Assembly (NCBI GenBank): GCA_902764705.1 | Contig: CACWWZ010000015.1 | Coordinates: 1-54,405 of the forward strand | Origin: an uncultured Prevotellaceae bacterium | GTDB lineage: Bacteria; Bacteroidota; Bacteroidia; Bacteroidales; Bacteroidaceae | Reading direction: 5' to 3' | Length of the DNA: 54,405 bases | Shown here: positions 15,365-24,455 of the stretch, in pieces | How the letters are laid out: each line of letters begins with the position of its first letter | Position numbering within the stretch: position 1 is the stretch's first letter | Translations under genes and position numbers: made by a program | The notes under the pieces: generated by a model | Seen by the model: only the letters and a program-made list of their open reading frames with translations | Told to the model about the DNA's origin: nothing | Databases searched by the model: none

Positions 15365-16501
15365 TTGAATACACTATTTAGACTAGATAACGCGCATGCT
15401 GAAATCTATAGCTTCCAGGGCCAGTGCGAAGTCACGGAATATCATGTCATGATTCATGCCCATGCCCAGGGACGCACATTCCAGCAACAGCTCGATGCCG
15501 TGCTCGACTGCTACGAGCAGCTGAAGGCGCTGGAACTGAATGGAGCCACCGCCATCATGAAGCGCTACTTCCTCAGCGACGTGGCCAATCAAGCCGACGA
15601 CGTGCTGCTGGCCGACACCAGCGACTGTGCCAAGAGTATTATCGGACAGGCTCCCCTCGACGGCAGCAAGATTGGCTTGTGGGTATATATGATGACCAGT
15701 GTAAGCACCCGTCTGCTGCCCAGCGGACTCTATGAGGCCGCCCACGGACAGTTCCGCCACCTGTGGAATGCCAGTGCCCATAACACAGCACAGAATTCAG
15801 AATACCAGACGCGCCTGCTCTTCAACGAATATGTCATGCAACTCATGCAGGAAGGCTGTACGCTGGCCGACAACTGCATCCGCACTTGGCTCTTCGTCAA
15901 CGATGTTGACGTCAACTACGGTGGTGTCGTTGCTGCCCGCAACAAGATATTCTTCACGCAGGGACTCACTGAGGACACCCACTACATTGCCTCCACAGGC
16001 ATAGGCGGACGTGCCCAGGACGCCAAAGTGATGACACAGATGGACAACTACGCCATTGCAGGAATAAAGAAAGAACAGGTACATTATTTATATGCACCCA
16101 CCCATCTGAACCGTACCAGCGACTATGGCGTCAGCTTCGAACGCGGCACCTATATCGACTACCGCGACCGGCGCCACATCATCATTTCAGGCACGGCAAG
16201 TATCAACAACAAGGGACAGATTGAACATCCCAAGGACATCGTCCGCCAAACCCACCGCATGTGGGACAATGTCGAGGCACTCCTCCGCGAGGCTGACAGC
16301 AGCTACGATGAGGTGACCGTCATGATTGTCTATCTGCGTGACTTCGCCGACTACGATGTAGTACGCCGTCTCTACGACGAGCGCTTCCCAGAGAAGCCCC
16401 GCATCATCGTTCATGCTCCCGTCTGCCGCTCTGGCTGGCTCATTGAGATGGAGTGCATGGCCATCAAACCGATGGACAACGCCACAATGCCTGAATTCTA
16501 A
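15365..16501 (+). CDS. Two-domain Rid/YjgF-like protein
   Basis: The 378-residue protein uses a TTG start at 15365; the first in-frame ATG is about 28 codons later and would remove conserved-looking sequence. The C-terminal half resembles the YjgF/YER057c/UK114 (Rid) fold: GTASINNKGQIEHPKDIVRQTHRMWDNVEALL is followed by YDEVTVMIVYLRDFADYDVVR and IIVHAPVCRSGWLIEMECMA. The N-terminal half resembles the extra domain of FkbO/Hyg5-type chorismatase-like proteins. Rid proteins remove reactive enamine/imine intermediates, whereas the larger relatives hydrolyse chorismate. Which reaction applies here is open. It follows the MFS gene by 36 bases and is probably in the same operon. Confidence 0.7.
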   Translation: MNTLFRLDNAHAEIYSFQGQCEVTEYHVMIHAHAQGRTFQQQLDAVLDCYEQLKALELNGATAIMKRYFLSDVANQADDVLLADTSDCAKSIIGQAPLDGSKIGLWVYMMTSVSTRLLPSGLYEAAHGQFRHLWNASAHNTAQNSEYQTRLLFNEYVMQLMQEGCTLADNCIRTWLFVNDVDVNYGGVVAARNKIFFTQGLTEDTHYIASTGIGGRAQDAKVMTQMDNYAIAGIKKEQVHYLYAPTHLNRTSDYGVSFERGTYIDYRDRRHIIISGTASINNKGQIEHPKDIVRQTHRMWDNVEALLREADSSYDEVTVMIVYLRDFADYDVVRRLYDERFPEKPRIIVHAPVCRSGWLIEMECMAIKPMDNATMPEF

Positions 16502-16573
16502 TAAAAGCCCAAGCGGACCATATTAAAAGTAAAAACGGACGATTCGCAGGCGAAACGAAAAGTTATAGTCAAT

Positions 16574-18574
16574 ATGGACGACAATATACAGCGGATGGAG
16601 CAGCTCGTGAGGGAGCTGAACGAAGCCAGCAAGACGTACTACAACGGACTGGCTGAACAAATGACGGACTATGAGTGGGACCGGCGGTTCGACGAACTGA
16701 AACAGCTAGAGGCAGAGACGGGCACTACCCTGCCCGACTCACCGACGCAGCGCGTGTCGGAGGACACCATAACGGGACAAAAGGAGGAACACGAATTCGC
16801 CGCACTGTCGCTGGCGAAGACGAAGAAGGTGGACGAACTGGTGAAATGGGCCGAAGGGCGCCCGATCTGGATTTCGTGGAAGCTGGACGGACTGACGCTA
16901 GTAGTGACCTACGACGACGGACGACTGACGAAAATCGTGACGCGCGGCAACGGCCATATCGGCACAAACATCACTCATCTGGCACAGGCCATCAGCGGCA
17001 TCCCTGCGGAAATCAAGGCTACTGGGCACATCGTCATCCGAGGCGAGGCGGTAATCTCTTACGACGACTTCGAACGCTATGTAATGGAAAGCGGCGAGGA
17101 TTATGCGAATCCCAGAAATCTAGCCTCAGGTTCGCTGTCGGTAAAAGATCCGCAGGACATCAAGGACCGCCACATCCGCTGGATTCCATTTACGTTAGTA
17201 TTTACGGAACAGAACATCAACAGCTGGGGGGAGCGAATGGACTGGCTCGATCAACTGGGATTCAACACCGTGGAGCGACGGCTGGTAAACATGCCCGAAG
17301 AAGGTTCCGTAGATGGTGTTATCAATGTCTTTACCAATGAGGTCACGTCTAAGCAGAATCCCTTTCCTGTGGACGGACTGGTGGTATGCTACGACGACAC
17401 GGCCTACGCCCAAACAGGCTCCGTGACGGGGCACCATGCCACACGGGCCGGACTGGCCTTCAAATGGCAGGACGAGGCAGCCGACACCATGCTGAAAGAG
17501 GTAGAATGGTCGTGTGCCGCCAGCACTATATCGCCCGTCGCCGTGTTCCAGCCCGTGGAGCTGGAGGGGACGACGGTGAAACGCGCCTCGCTGTGTAACA
17601 TCAGCGAATGCGAACGTCTGGGCATCGGCGGACCGGGCACACAGATCAGCGTCATCAAGGCCAACAAAATCATTCCCAAGGTGATTGCCGTTACCCAGAG
17701 CATCGGCACATTCATTGTGCCCGACGAATGTCCCGTCTGCCATGCAGCGACGCAGATAGTGGTCAGCGAGGCCAGCGGCACGAAGACGCTACGTTGCACC
17801 AATCCAGACTGTGCTGCCAAGCAGCTGAGGAAACTGGCACGCTTTGTGTCGAAAGAGGGCATGAACATCGATGGAATCTCGGAACAGACGCTCGCGAAAT
17901 TCATCAATCTAGGTTGGATCAGCGAGTATGCCGACATCTACGAACTGCGCAAACATATCTTCGAACTCTCACGTATGGAGGGCTTTGGCGAGAAGTCGGC
18001 ATCGAACATCATGCGCTCAATAGACCGCAGCCGTGAGGTGGAAGCCCACCGACTGCTCTTCGCACTGAACATACCGCTGTGCGGACTCGACGTCTGCAAG
18101 CGTCTGCTATCAGCTTACCCGCTGGATGACTTGGTGAACGAGGCTGTCAAGCAGAGCAACGACCTCTTTGCCACGCAGGCCGAACCGCAGGAAGTGTTTG
18201 CCCACGTCAACGGCATCGGACCAGAAAAATCGGCACAGTTCGTACTGTGGTTCCGCAACAGCGGAAATATGGAACGCTATCGTAGGCTGAAAGAAAAACT
18301 GACTATCAAGGCAACAGCCCTCACCCCTACCGGCAACGCCTGCGAGGGACTGACGTTCGTCATTACCGGCGACCTGCACCATTACAAGAACCGCAACGAG
18401 CTGAAAACCTATATCGAGTCACAGGGCGGCAAGGTTGCATCGGCAGTCAGCGGGTCGACATCATACCTTATTAATAATGATGTTACGTCGACATCTGGCA
18501 AAAACAAGAAAGCACAACAACTGGGTATTCCCATCTTATCGGAAGACGATTTCATTACCCATTTTTCTGAATAA
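16574..18574 (+). CDS. ligA: Divergent NAD-dependent DNA ligase (LigA family)
   Basis: The 666-residue protein has all LigA parts in order. They are an Ia-like N-terminus (residues 1-65), an adenylation domain with the nucleotide-accepting Lys103 in KLDG, an OB domain, a Cys4 zinc finger (CPVC...C...C), helix-hairpin-helix repeats (GFGEKSASNIM) and a C-terminal BRCT domain. It seals nicks with NAD. It is divergent, however. The motif usually read as DGVVIKV is DGLVVCYDD here, so the conserved lysine equivalent to E. coli Lys290 is Cys. The usual HPMLSL segment reads FAALSLAKTKK. It may be a paralog of a standard LigA or the only ligase; the window cannot tell. The spacer before it has no clear promoter. 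Confidence 0.85.
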   Translation: MDDNIQRMEQLVRELNEASKTYYNGLAEQMTDYEWDRRFDELKQLEAETGTTLPDSPTQRVSEDTITGQKEEHEFAALSLAKTKKVDELVKWAEGRPIWISWKLDGLTLVVTYDDGRLTKIVTRGNGHIGTNITHLAQAISGIPAEIKATGHIVIRGEAVISYDDFERYVMESGEDYANPRNLASGSLSVKDPQDIKDRHIRWIPFTLVFTEQNINSWGERMDWLDQLGFNTVERRLVNMPEEGSVDGVINVFTNEVTSKQNPFPVDGLVVCYDDTAYAQTGSVTGHHATRAGLAFKWQDEAADTMLKEVEWSCAASTISPVAVFQPVELEGTTVKRASLCNISECERLGIGGPGTQISVIKANKIIPKVIAVTQSIGTFIVPDECPVCHAATQIVVSEASGTKTLRCTNPDCAAKQLRKLARFVSKEGMNIDGISEQTLAKFINLGWISEYADIYELRKHIFELSRMEGFGEKSASNIMRSIDRSREVEAHRLLFALNIPLCGLDVCKRLLSAYPLDDLVNEAVKQSNDLFATQAEPQEVFAHVNGIGPEKSAQFVLWFRNSGNMERYRRLKEKLTIKATALTPTGNACEGLTFVITGDLHHYKNRNELKTYIESQGGKVASAVSGSTSYLINNDVTSTSGKNKKAQQLGIPILSEDDFITHFSE

Positions 18575-18596
18575 GTAATAAAAAATGGCAGAAATG

Positions 18597-18628
18597 TTTG
18601 GTGAATCGGAAAAAATACCTTACTTTTG
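18597..18628 (+). promoter_or_regulatory. Promoter of rpoD
   Basis: TTTG at 18597-18600, a 20-base spacer and TACTTTTG at 18621-18628 match the Bacteroidota consensus exactly. The rpoD ATG is 26 bases beyond. The primary sigma gene therefore appears to be read by its own sigma factor. Confidence 0.75.
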
Positions 18629-18654
18629 CATCCAGCTTTAAACTTGACTACTGA

Positions 18655-19518
18655 ATGAGGCAACTGAAAATCACTAAATCAATCACCAATCGCGAGAGTG
18701 AAGCGCTGGAGAAGTACTTGTCGGAAATCGGCAAAGAGGAACTATTGTCGGCTGACGAAGAGGTTGAACTGGCACAGCGCATCCGCAAGGGCGACAAGAA
18801 GGCGCTGGAACGGCTGACAAAGGCGAACCTGCGATTTGTGGTGAGTGTGGCCAAACAGTATCAGAATCAAGGTCTTTCTCTTCCTGATCTCATCAACGAA
18901 GGCAACGTAGGACTTATCAAGGCTGCCGAGAAATACGACGAGACACGCGGTTTTAAGTTCATATCGTATGCCGTGTGGTGGATTCGCCAAAGCATTTTGC
19001 AAGCCATTGCCGAACAGAGCCGCATCGTGCGGCTGCCACTGAATCAGTTGGGGTCGATGAACAAGATCAACCGTATGCTGTCGAAGTTTGAGCAGGAGAA
19101 TGAGCGACGCCCGTCGGTAGACGAGATTTCAGAGGTCATTGACATTCCGGAAGAAAAGGTCGACGAAGCCATTAACGTGTCGGGGCGACAGGTGTCGGTA
19201 GACGCACCCTTTGTCGACGGAGAAGACAACTCGCTGCTGGACGTTCTCGTAAACAATGATGCGCCATTGGCTGACAGACAGTTACTAGTGGAATCGCTAC
19301 AGGCTGAAATCAAGGACGCACTGAAGATACTGACACTCCGCGAGCGGAACATCATTACCGCTTTCTACGGCATCGGACAACCAGAGATGACGCTGGAGGA
19401 AATTGGTACGAAATTCGGATTGACCCGCGAACGTGTACGCCAGATTAAGGAAAAAGCTATCCGGCGCCTGCGCGCAAATACAAAAAACAAAATTTTAAAA
19501 GCATATTTAGGAGAATGA
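18655..19518 (+). CDS. rpoD: Primary sigma factor (sigma-70/RpoD family, Bacteroidota type)
   Basis: The 287-residue protein is the compact primary sigma factor of Bacteroidota, without region 1.1. Region 1.2 reads [29 protein letters not shown]. Region 2 holds [17 protein letters not shown] and [10 protein letters not shown]. Region 3 includes [20 protein letters not shown], and region 4 ends [18 protein letters not shown]. It directs RNA polymerase to TTTG/TAnnTTTG promoters, many of which are visible in this window. Its stop overlaps the next gene by four bases (ATGA), linking it to a small secreted protein and an HD hydrolase. Annotations may call it RpoD, SigA or RpoD/SigA. Confidence 0.96.
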   Translation: MRQLKITKSITNRESEALEKYLSEIGKEELLSADEEVELAQRIRKGDKKALERLTKANLRFVVSVAKQYQNQGLSLPDLINEGNVGLIKAAEKYDETRGFKFISYAVWWIRQSILQAIAEQSRIVRLPLNQLGSMNKINRMLSKFEQENERRPSVDEISEVIDIPEEKVDEAINVSGRQVSVDAPFVDGEDNSLLDVLVNNDAPLADRQLLVESLQAEIKDALKILTLRERNIITAFYGIGQPEMTLEEIGTKFGLTRERVRQIKEKAIRRLRANTKNKILKAYLGE

Positions 19519-19928
19519 AATCGTTAAGGTATATACTGCTGTTGGCAGTAACACTGCTGACCGTAGAGGCCAGCGCCAAGTTAGAGTTGACGGACAACAT
19601 CTACATGTTCGGATTCTCGGCATCGTTTAAAGATTCGGTAATCTACGCCACAGACATTCAGAACCCTCAGGGTCTGTGGATTGACACAAAATCGAATTTC
19701 CTGCTCAATCGCGACGAGTATTCCCACCAGTTGAAGGAATATCTAAGCGACAAGCTGCAACAACAGAACAGAGTCTGCATGGTGTTTTTCTACACCAAGA
19801 AGAAAAAAGCCGAGAAAGAGTATCTGAAGCTGATGAAGAAATACAAGCAAGGTTACGAGGTCCGGTACGTGAATGAAAACGCTTTTAAGTTTGAACCCAT
19901 AGATTCAAATCCTGAAGAGGAAGAATGA
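19515..19928 (+). CDS. Small secreted protein of unknown function
   Basis: The 137-residue protein begins with a signal peptide ([21 protein letters not shown]). The mature part is mixed alpha/beta with a strongly basic helix ([20 protein letters not shown]) and an acidic tail of glutamates. I do not recognise the family. It overlaps the sigma factor gene by four bases upstream and the HD hydrolase gene by four bases downstream, so all three are translationally coupled. An exported protein tied this tightly to the primary sigma gene is unusual, but coupling here may only reflect compact packing. Confidence 0.8.
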   Translation: MKSLRYILLLAVTLLTVEASAKLELTDNIYMFGFSASFKDSVIYATDIQNPQGLWIDTKSNFLLNRDEYSHQLKEYLSDKLQQQNRVCMVFFYTKKKKAEKEYLKLMKKYKQGYEVRYVNENAFKFEPIDSNPEEEE

Positions 19929-21133
19929 CCGAACACAAAATTATCAACGACCCGGTTTTCGGGTTTATCAAGATTAAACGCGGACTGCTGTACGACATCG
20001 TACAGCATCCTTTGTTTCAACGTCTGAACCGTATCAACCAATTAGGACTGGCATCAGTGGTCTATCCCGGTGCCCGCCATACGCGGTTCCAACACTCGCT
20101 GGGAGCATTCTCCCTGATGTCGGAAGCCGTGAAGTCGCTCCGCGAAAAGGGCGTCTACATATTCGACTCAGAAGCGGAAGCCGTGCAAGCCGCCATCCTG
20201 ATGCATGACATCGGACACGGCCCGTTCTCGCATGTATTGGAGAACACCCTCATACACGGTGTGTCGCACGAGGACATCTCGCTGCTCATGATGGAACGCA
20301 TCAACCGTGATTTGAGAGGACAGTTGTCACTGGCCATCAGCATCTTCAAGGATGAATACCCGAACAAAATATTCCACCAGCTTATCTCCAGTCAGCTGGA
20401 CATGGACCGTCTGGACTACCTTCGACGCGACTCGTTCTTTACCGGTGTGACCGAAGGAAACATCGGCTCGGCACGTATCATCAAAATGCTGAATGTGGCA
20501 GACGAACGGCTCGTAGTAGAAGCCAAGGGCATCTATTCCATCGAGAACTACCTGACAACCCGGCGACTGATGTACTGGCAGGTGTATCTGCACAAAACGG
20601 CAGTAGGCTATGAAAAAGTTCTGGTAAACGCACTAACGCGGGCGCGCGATTTGATGAGAGCCGGTTACGATGTCTTTGCATCACCCGCACTGGCCTATTT
20701 CCTGAAAAACGACGTGACGTTCGACGAACACACCCTCGATGTGTATGCCGAACTGGACGACAGCGACATTTGGTGTGCCCTGAAGGCCTGGAAGCATTCT
20801 GACGACAAAATTCTTGCCACTTTGGCTACCGATATGACGGACCGTCACTTGTTTAAGGTGGAGGTCAGCGAAGAGGCTCCCAACGAGGACTATCTCGACA
20901 AAATTTCCAGTGGAATCGCGGAAAGAATGGGTATCCCCCTAGAGGATACTCACTATATGATGACGTTGACAGAGATTGGGAAAGATATGTACAACCCCGA
21001 GGACGACAGCATCGGAATTCTTTACAAAGATGGTACGGTAAGGAACATTTCCGATGCTTCGGAAATTCTTAATGTTCAATTACTTTCCAAAAAAATCCGT
21101 AAATATTACCTCTGTTATCAACGTTTTTCATAA
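19925..21133 (+). CDS. HD-domain phosphohydrolase (SAMHD1/dGTPase-like)
   Basis: The 402-residue protein carries an HD metal site: His57 in RFQHSLG, His94-Asp95 in HDIGHGP and a downstream aspartate in [13 protein letters not shown]. The segment [13 protein letters not shown] and the overall length match the bacterial YwfO/SAMHD1-like group, which hydrolyses dNTPs to nucleosides and triphosphate. The substrate here is inferred from the family. It starts in the ATGA overlap with the small secreted protein and is followed by lpxD with a -7 box in between, so it probably ends the rpoD operon. Confidence 0.85.
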   Translation: MTEHKIINDPVFGFIKIKRGLLYDIVQHPLFQRLNRINQLGLASVVYPGARHTRFQHSLGAFSLMSEAVKSLREKGVYIFDSEAEAVQAAILMHDIGHGPFSHVLENTLIHGVSHEDISLLMMERINRDLRGQLSLAISIFKDEYPNKIFHQLISSQLDMDRLDYLRRDSFFTGVTEGNIGSARIIKMLNVADERLVVEAKGIYSIENYLTTRRLMYWQVYLHKTAVGYEKVLVNALTRARDLMRAGYDVFASPALAYFLKNDVTFDEHTLDVYAELDDSDIWCALKAWKHSDDKILATLATDMTDRHLFKVEVSEEAPNEDYLDKISSGIAERMGIPLEDTHYMMTLTEIGKDMYNPEDDSIGILYKDGTVRNISDASEILNVQLLSKKIRKYYLCYQRFS

Positions 21134-21141
21134 AAAATGCT

Positions 21142-21149
21142 TATCTTTG
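21142..21149 (+). promoter_or_regulatory. Possible -7 box for the lpxD operon
   Basis: TATCTTTG matches TAnnTTTG 52 bases before the lpxD ATG. The -33 element is weak, with only a T-rich stretch and poor spacing. It begins eight bases after the end of the HD gene. Confidence 0.45.
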
Positions 21150-21163
21150 TGGCGAAATAAACA

Positions 21164-21198
21164 AATTGTACATAGTACATCGTCAAATAGTACATAGA
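21164..21198 (+). repeat. TACAT/GTCAAAT word repeat before lpxD
   Basis: The leader of lpxD consists of overlapping words AATTGTACAT, AGTACAT and CGTCAAATAGTACAT. The same words fill the lpxA-miaA gap at 24382-24455 and the hisA-hisF junction at 34842-34877. Confidence 0.6.
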
Positions 21199-21201
21199 TT
21201 T

Positions 21202-22197
21202 ATGGAGTTTACAGCCCGACAAATAGCCGATTTTATCGGCGGCCGAGTGGAAGGCAACGAGCAAGCTGCCGTCCATACTTTCTCGAAAATTGAAGAAGGC
21301 CAGGAAGGAGCTATCACGTTCCTCTCGAACCCAAAATATACACAGTACATCTACGACACCAAGGCTACGATTGTTCTAGTCAACGAAGACCTGGAACTGG
21401 AGTGCCCCGTCAGTTGCACACTGATTCGTGTGAAGAACGCCTACGAATGTGTGGCAAAACTGATGCAGATGTATGCCCAGTCACTTCCCAAAAAGACGGG
21501 CGTCGATTCGCTGGCCTTTGTGGCACCGTCTGCCCAGATTGGCAAGGATGTCTATATCGGTCCCTTTGCCGTTATCGGAGATGGTGTGAAAATCGGCGAC
21601 GGTACACGCATATTCCCCAATGTCACCATCTACGACGGCTGCCAGATTGGCAACAACGTCACCATCCACGCCGGAGCGGTGATTGGTGCCGATGGCTTCG
21701 GTTTTGCACCGAATCAGGAAGGCTACGAAAAGATTCCACAGCTGGGTGTAGTTATCATCGAGGACGATGTCGAGATTGGCGCCAACACCTGTGTGGACCG
21801 TTCGACCATGGGTCAGACCATTATTCACAAAGGGGTGAAGCTGGACAACCTGATTCAGGTGGCCCACAATTGCGAGATTGGCGAAAACACCGTCATGTCG
21901 GCACAAGTAGGCATGGCAGGCTCGACAAAGATCGGTGCCTGGTGTATGGTAGGCGGTCAGGCTGGATTCTCGGGACACATCCACGTGGCCGACCGCACGA
22001 TGGTCGGTGCCCAGTGTGGTGTCATCGGCAATACCAAGGGCGATGGCGAGACACTAATCGGTTCACCTGCAGTGAATCCGAAGATGTACTTCAAGGCCCG
22101 TGCCCTTGATGCCAAACTGCCCGATATGTATAAGCAGATTGCACAGCTAAAACGTGAGTTGGAAGCCATCAAGCAGAAAATGAATATAGAATTCTGA
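21202..22197 (+). CDS. lpxD: UDP-3-O-acylglucosamine N-acyltransferase LpxD
   Basis: The 331-residue protein starts [18 protein letters not shown]. The N-terminal uridine-binding domain ([16 protein letters not shown]) is followed from about residue 105 by a left-handed beta-helix of hexapeptide repeats such as [16 protein letters not shown] and [20 protein letters not shown]. The histidine in [15 protein letters not shown] corresponds to the catalytic base. LpxD adds the second 3-hydroxyacyl chain in lipid A synthesis. The frame extends upstream to a TTG at 21166, but that region is word repeat, so the ATG at 21202 is preferred. The lpxC-fabZ fusion starts 11 bases after its stop and lpxA follows, forming a lipid A operon. 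Confidence 0.96.
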   Translation: MEFTARQIADFIGGRVEGNEQAAVHTFSKIEEGQEGAITFLSNPKYTQYIYDTKATIVLVNEDLELECPVSCTLIRVKNAYECVAKLMQMYAQSLPKKTGVDSLAFVAPSAQIGKDVYIGPFAVIGDGVKIGDGTRIFPNVTIYDGCQIGNNVTIHAGAVIGADGFGFAPNQEGYEKIPQLGVVIIEDDVEIGANTCVDRSTMGQTIIHKGVKLDNLIQVAHNCEIGENTVMSAQVGMAGSTKIGAWCMVGGQAGFSGHIHVADRTMVGAQCGVIGNTKGDGETLIGSPAVNPKMYFKARALDAKLPDMYKQIAQLKRELEAIKQKMNIEF

Positions 22198-22208
22198 AAA
22201 CAATCAAT

Positions 22209-23591
22209 ATGAAGCAAAAAACACTGAAAGGCAGCTTTTCATTGTTCGGAAAAGGCTTGCATACAGGATTAAACCTGACTGTCACGTTTAACCCTGCTCC
22301 CGAAAATCACGGTTACAAGATTCAGCGTATCGATATGGAAGGCGAGCCTACCATCGACGCCATTGCCGAGAACGTCATCGACACTCAGCGCGGTACCGTA
22401 CTGGGCAAAGGTGATATGCGTGTATCGACCATAGAACATGGTCTCTCTGCCCTCTATGCACTGGGCATCGACAACTGTCTGATACAAGTCAATGGTCCGG
22501 AATTCCCCATCCTCGACGGCTCGGCCATTAAGTATGTGGAAAAAATCAATGAAGTAGGTGTCGAGGAGCAAAATGCCCCCAAAGACTTCTACATCATCCG
22601 CAAAAAAATTGAGGTAAAGGACGAAAACACGGGCTCATGCATTACCATCCTGCCCGACGATGAGTTCTCAATTACGGCCATGTGTTCCTTCGAGTCGAAA
22701 TTCATCAACTCGCAGTTTGCTACCCTCGACAAAATCAACAATTTCGCCAAGGAGATTGCAGCAGCCCGTACCTTCGTGTTTGTACGCGATATTGAACCCC
22801 TGCTACAGGCTAACCTTATCAAGGGCGGTGACATGGACAATGCCATTGTCATCTATGAGCGTCAGACCACACAGGAGCGTCTGGATATGCTGGCCGACAT
22901 GCTAGGCGTAGAGCACCGCGACGCCAACGAACTGGGATATATCCAGCATAAGCCTTTGGTTTGGGAAAACGAGTGTACACGTCATAAGTTGCTCGATGTC
23001 ATCGGTGATATGGCTCTCATCGGCAAACCTATCAAGGGTCGTATCATCGCCACACGCCCTGGACACACCATCAACAACAAGTTTGCCCGTCAGATGCGCA
23101 AAGAAATTCGTAAGCACGAGGTACAGGCCCCCATCTACGACCCAAACGACGAGCCGGTGATGGACGTGAACAAGATTCGCGAACTGCTACCCCATCGCTA
23201 TCCCATGCAGTTGGTAGACAAGGTGATTTCACTGGGTGCTAACACCATTGTGGGTATCAAGAACGTCACGGGCAATGAGCCGTTCTTCCAAGGGCACTTC
23301 CCCGAGGAGCCCGTCATGCCTGGCGTACTCCAGATTGAAGCAATGGCCCAGTGTGGCGGTCTGCTAGTGTTGAACACCCTCGAAGAGCCAGAACGTTGGT
23401 CGACATACTTTATGAAGATAGACGACGTAAAATTCCGTCAAAAGGTAGTGCCTGGCGACACACTGCTCTTTAAGGTTGACCTGTTAGCTCCAGTCCGTCA
23501 CGGCATCTCGTCAATGAAGGGCTACATCTTCGTAGGCGACCACGTCGTGGCCGAAGCCACCTTCACAGCTCAAATCGTAAAGAACAAGTAA
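22209..23591 (+). CDS. lpxC-fabZ: Bifunctional LpxC deacetylase / FabZ dehydratase
   Basis: The 460-residue protein is a natural fusion known from Bacteroidota. Residues 1-300 are LpxC, the zinc deacetylase of lipid A synthesis, with ligands His77 (STIEHGLSAL), His259 and Asp263 (HKLLDVIGD). Residues about 315-460 are FabZ, the 3-hydroxyacyl-ACP dehydratase, starting with RELLPHRYPMQLVDKV and holding catalytic His363 in GHFPEEPVMPG and Glu377 in QIEAMAQ. Both activities draw on the 3-hydroxyacyl-ACP pool, which may explain the fusion. It lies between lpxD and lpxA with short spacers. An annotation by either single name would be incomplete. Confidence 0.96.
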   Translation: MKQKTLKGSFSLFGKGLHTGLNLTVTFNPAPENHGYKIQRIDMEGEPTIDAIAENVIDTQRGTVLGKGDMRVSTIEHGLSALYALGIDNCLIQVNGPEFPILDGSAIKYVEKINEVGVEEQNAPKDFYIIRKKIEVKDENTGSCITILPDDEFSITAMCSFESKFINSQFATLDKINNFAKEIAAARTFVFVRDIEPLLQANLIKGGDMDNAIVIYERQTTQERLDMLADMLGVEHRDANELGYIQHKPLVWENECTRHKLLDVIGDMALIGKPIKGRIIATRPGHTINNKFARQMRKEIRKHEVQAPIYDPNDEPVMDVNKIRELLPHRYPMQLVDKVISLGANTIVGIKNVTGNEPFFQGHFPEEPVMPGVLQIEAMAQCGGLLVLNTLEEPERWSTYFMKIDDVKFRQKVVPGDTLLFKVDLLAPVRHGISSMKGYIFVGDHVVAEATFTAQIVKNK

Positions 23592-23610
23592 TTATAAAGT
23601 TCTAAGTTCA

Positions 23611-24381
23611 ATGAATCAAATACATCCATTAGCTGTCGTTGACCCAGAAGCAAAGTTGGGTGACAACAATATTATCGGCCCATTCTGCGTGATTGACAAA
23701 AACGTGGTTATTGGTAACAACAATAAATTGCTGAATAACGTGACGCTCCACTTCGGAACCCGTCTGGGCAACAACAACGAGATTTTTCCAGGTGCCTCGA
23801 TATCGACAAAGCCTCAGGATCTGAAGTTCCAAGGTGAGGAAACCACCTGCGAAATTGGCGATAACAACTCGATTCGAGAGAACGTCACTATTAGTCGCGG
23901 TACTGCCTCGAAGGGTAAGACCATAGTGGGTAATGGTAACCTGCTGATGGAGAACATGCACATCGGACACGACTGCGTTATCGGCAACGGATGCATCATC
24001 GGCAACTCGACGAAATTTGCTGGAGAGGTGGTAGTCGACGACTGTGCCATTATCTCCGCCACATGTCTGTTCCACCAATTTCTCCACGTCGGTGGATACA
24101 TCATGTTCCAAGGCGGTACTCGTACCAGTCAGGACATTCCGCCCTACGTCATTGCAGGCAAAGAACCCGTTCGCTATGCTGGCGTGAACCTCGTCGGTCT
24201 GCGCCGCAGGGGATTCCCCCGTGAGACCATCGAGGCCATCCACGAAGCCTATCGCATCATCTACTCTCAAGGCGTGCTGAAGGACGGCGTGGCTATGGCC
24301 CGCGAACAGTTCCCTGACTCGAAAGAGGTAGAGTACATCTGCTCGTTTATCGAGAATTCCAAGCGTGGAGTAATCCGGTAA
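23611..24381 (+). CDS. lpxA: Acyl-ACP--UDP-N-acetylglucosamine O-acyltransferase LpxA
   Basis: The 256-residue protein starts MNQIHPLAVVDPEAKLGDNN and consists of hexapeptide repeats forming a left-handed beta-helix (IGPFCVIDKNVVIGNNNK, ISTKPQDLKFQGEETTCEIGDNNSIRENVTISRGT). A C-terminal helical part includes GLRRRGFPRETIEAIHEAYR. The histidine in MHIGHDCVIG corresponds to the catalytic base. LpxA performs the first step of lipid A synthesis in the cytoplasm. It is the third gene of the lpxD/lpxC-fabZ/lpxA run. A word-repeat spacer separates it from miaA. Confidence 0.96.
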   Translation: MNQIHPLAVVDPEAKLGDNNIIGPFCVIDKNVVIGNNNKLLNNVTLHFGTRLGNNNEIFPGASISTKPQDLKFQGEETTCEIGDNNSIRENVTISRGTASKGKTIVGNGNLLMENMHIGHDCVIGNGCIIGNSTKFAGEVVVDDCAIISATCLFHQFLHVGGYIMFQGGTRTSQDIPPYVIAGKEPVRYAGVNLVGLRRRGFPRETIEAIHEAYRIIYSQGVLKDGVAMAREQFPDSKEVEYICSFIENSKRGVIR

Positions 24382-24455
24382 ATAGTACATAGTGCATCGT
24401 CAAATAGTACATTTTATCCGATAAATAGTACATTGTACATTGTCAAAAAGTACAT
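24382..24455 (+). repeat. TACAT/GTCAAAT word repeat overlapping the miaA start
   Basis: The spacer contains AATAGTACAT four times with GTGCATCGTCAAAT, TTGTACATTGTCAAA and AAGTACATT. The final TTGTCAAAAAGTACATTA is read as the first codons of miaA, so the repeat supplies the start codon. Confidence 0.65.

Noticed and set aside
24382-24439. Promoter for miaA in the spacer after lpxA
   Set aside because: The spacer consists of repeated TACAT words and has no TAnnTTTG box; transcription from the lpx operon is more likely.
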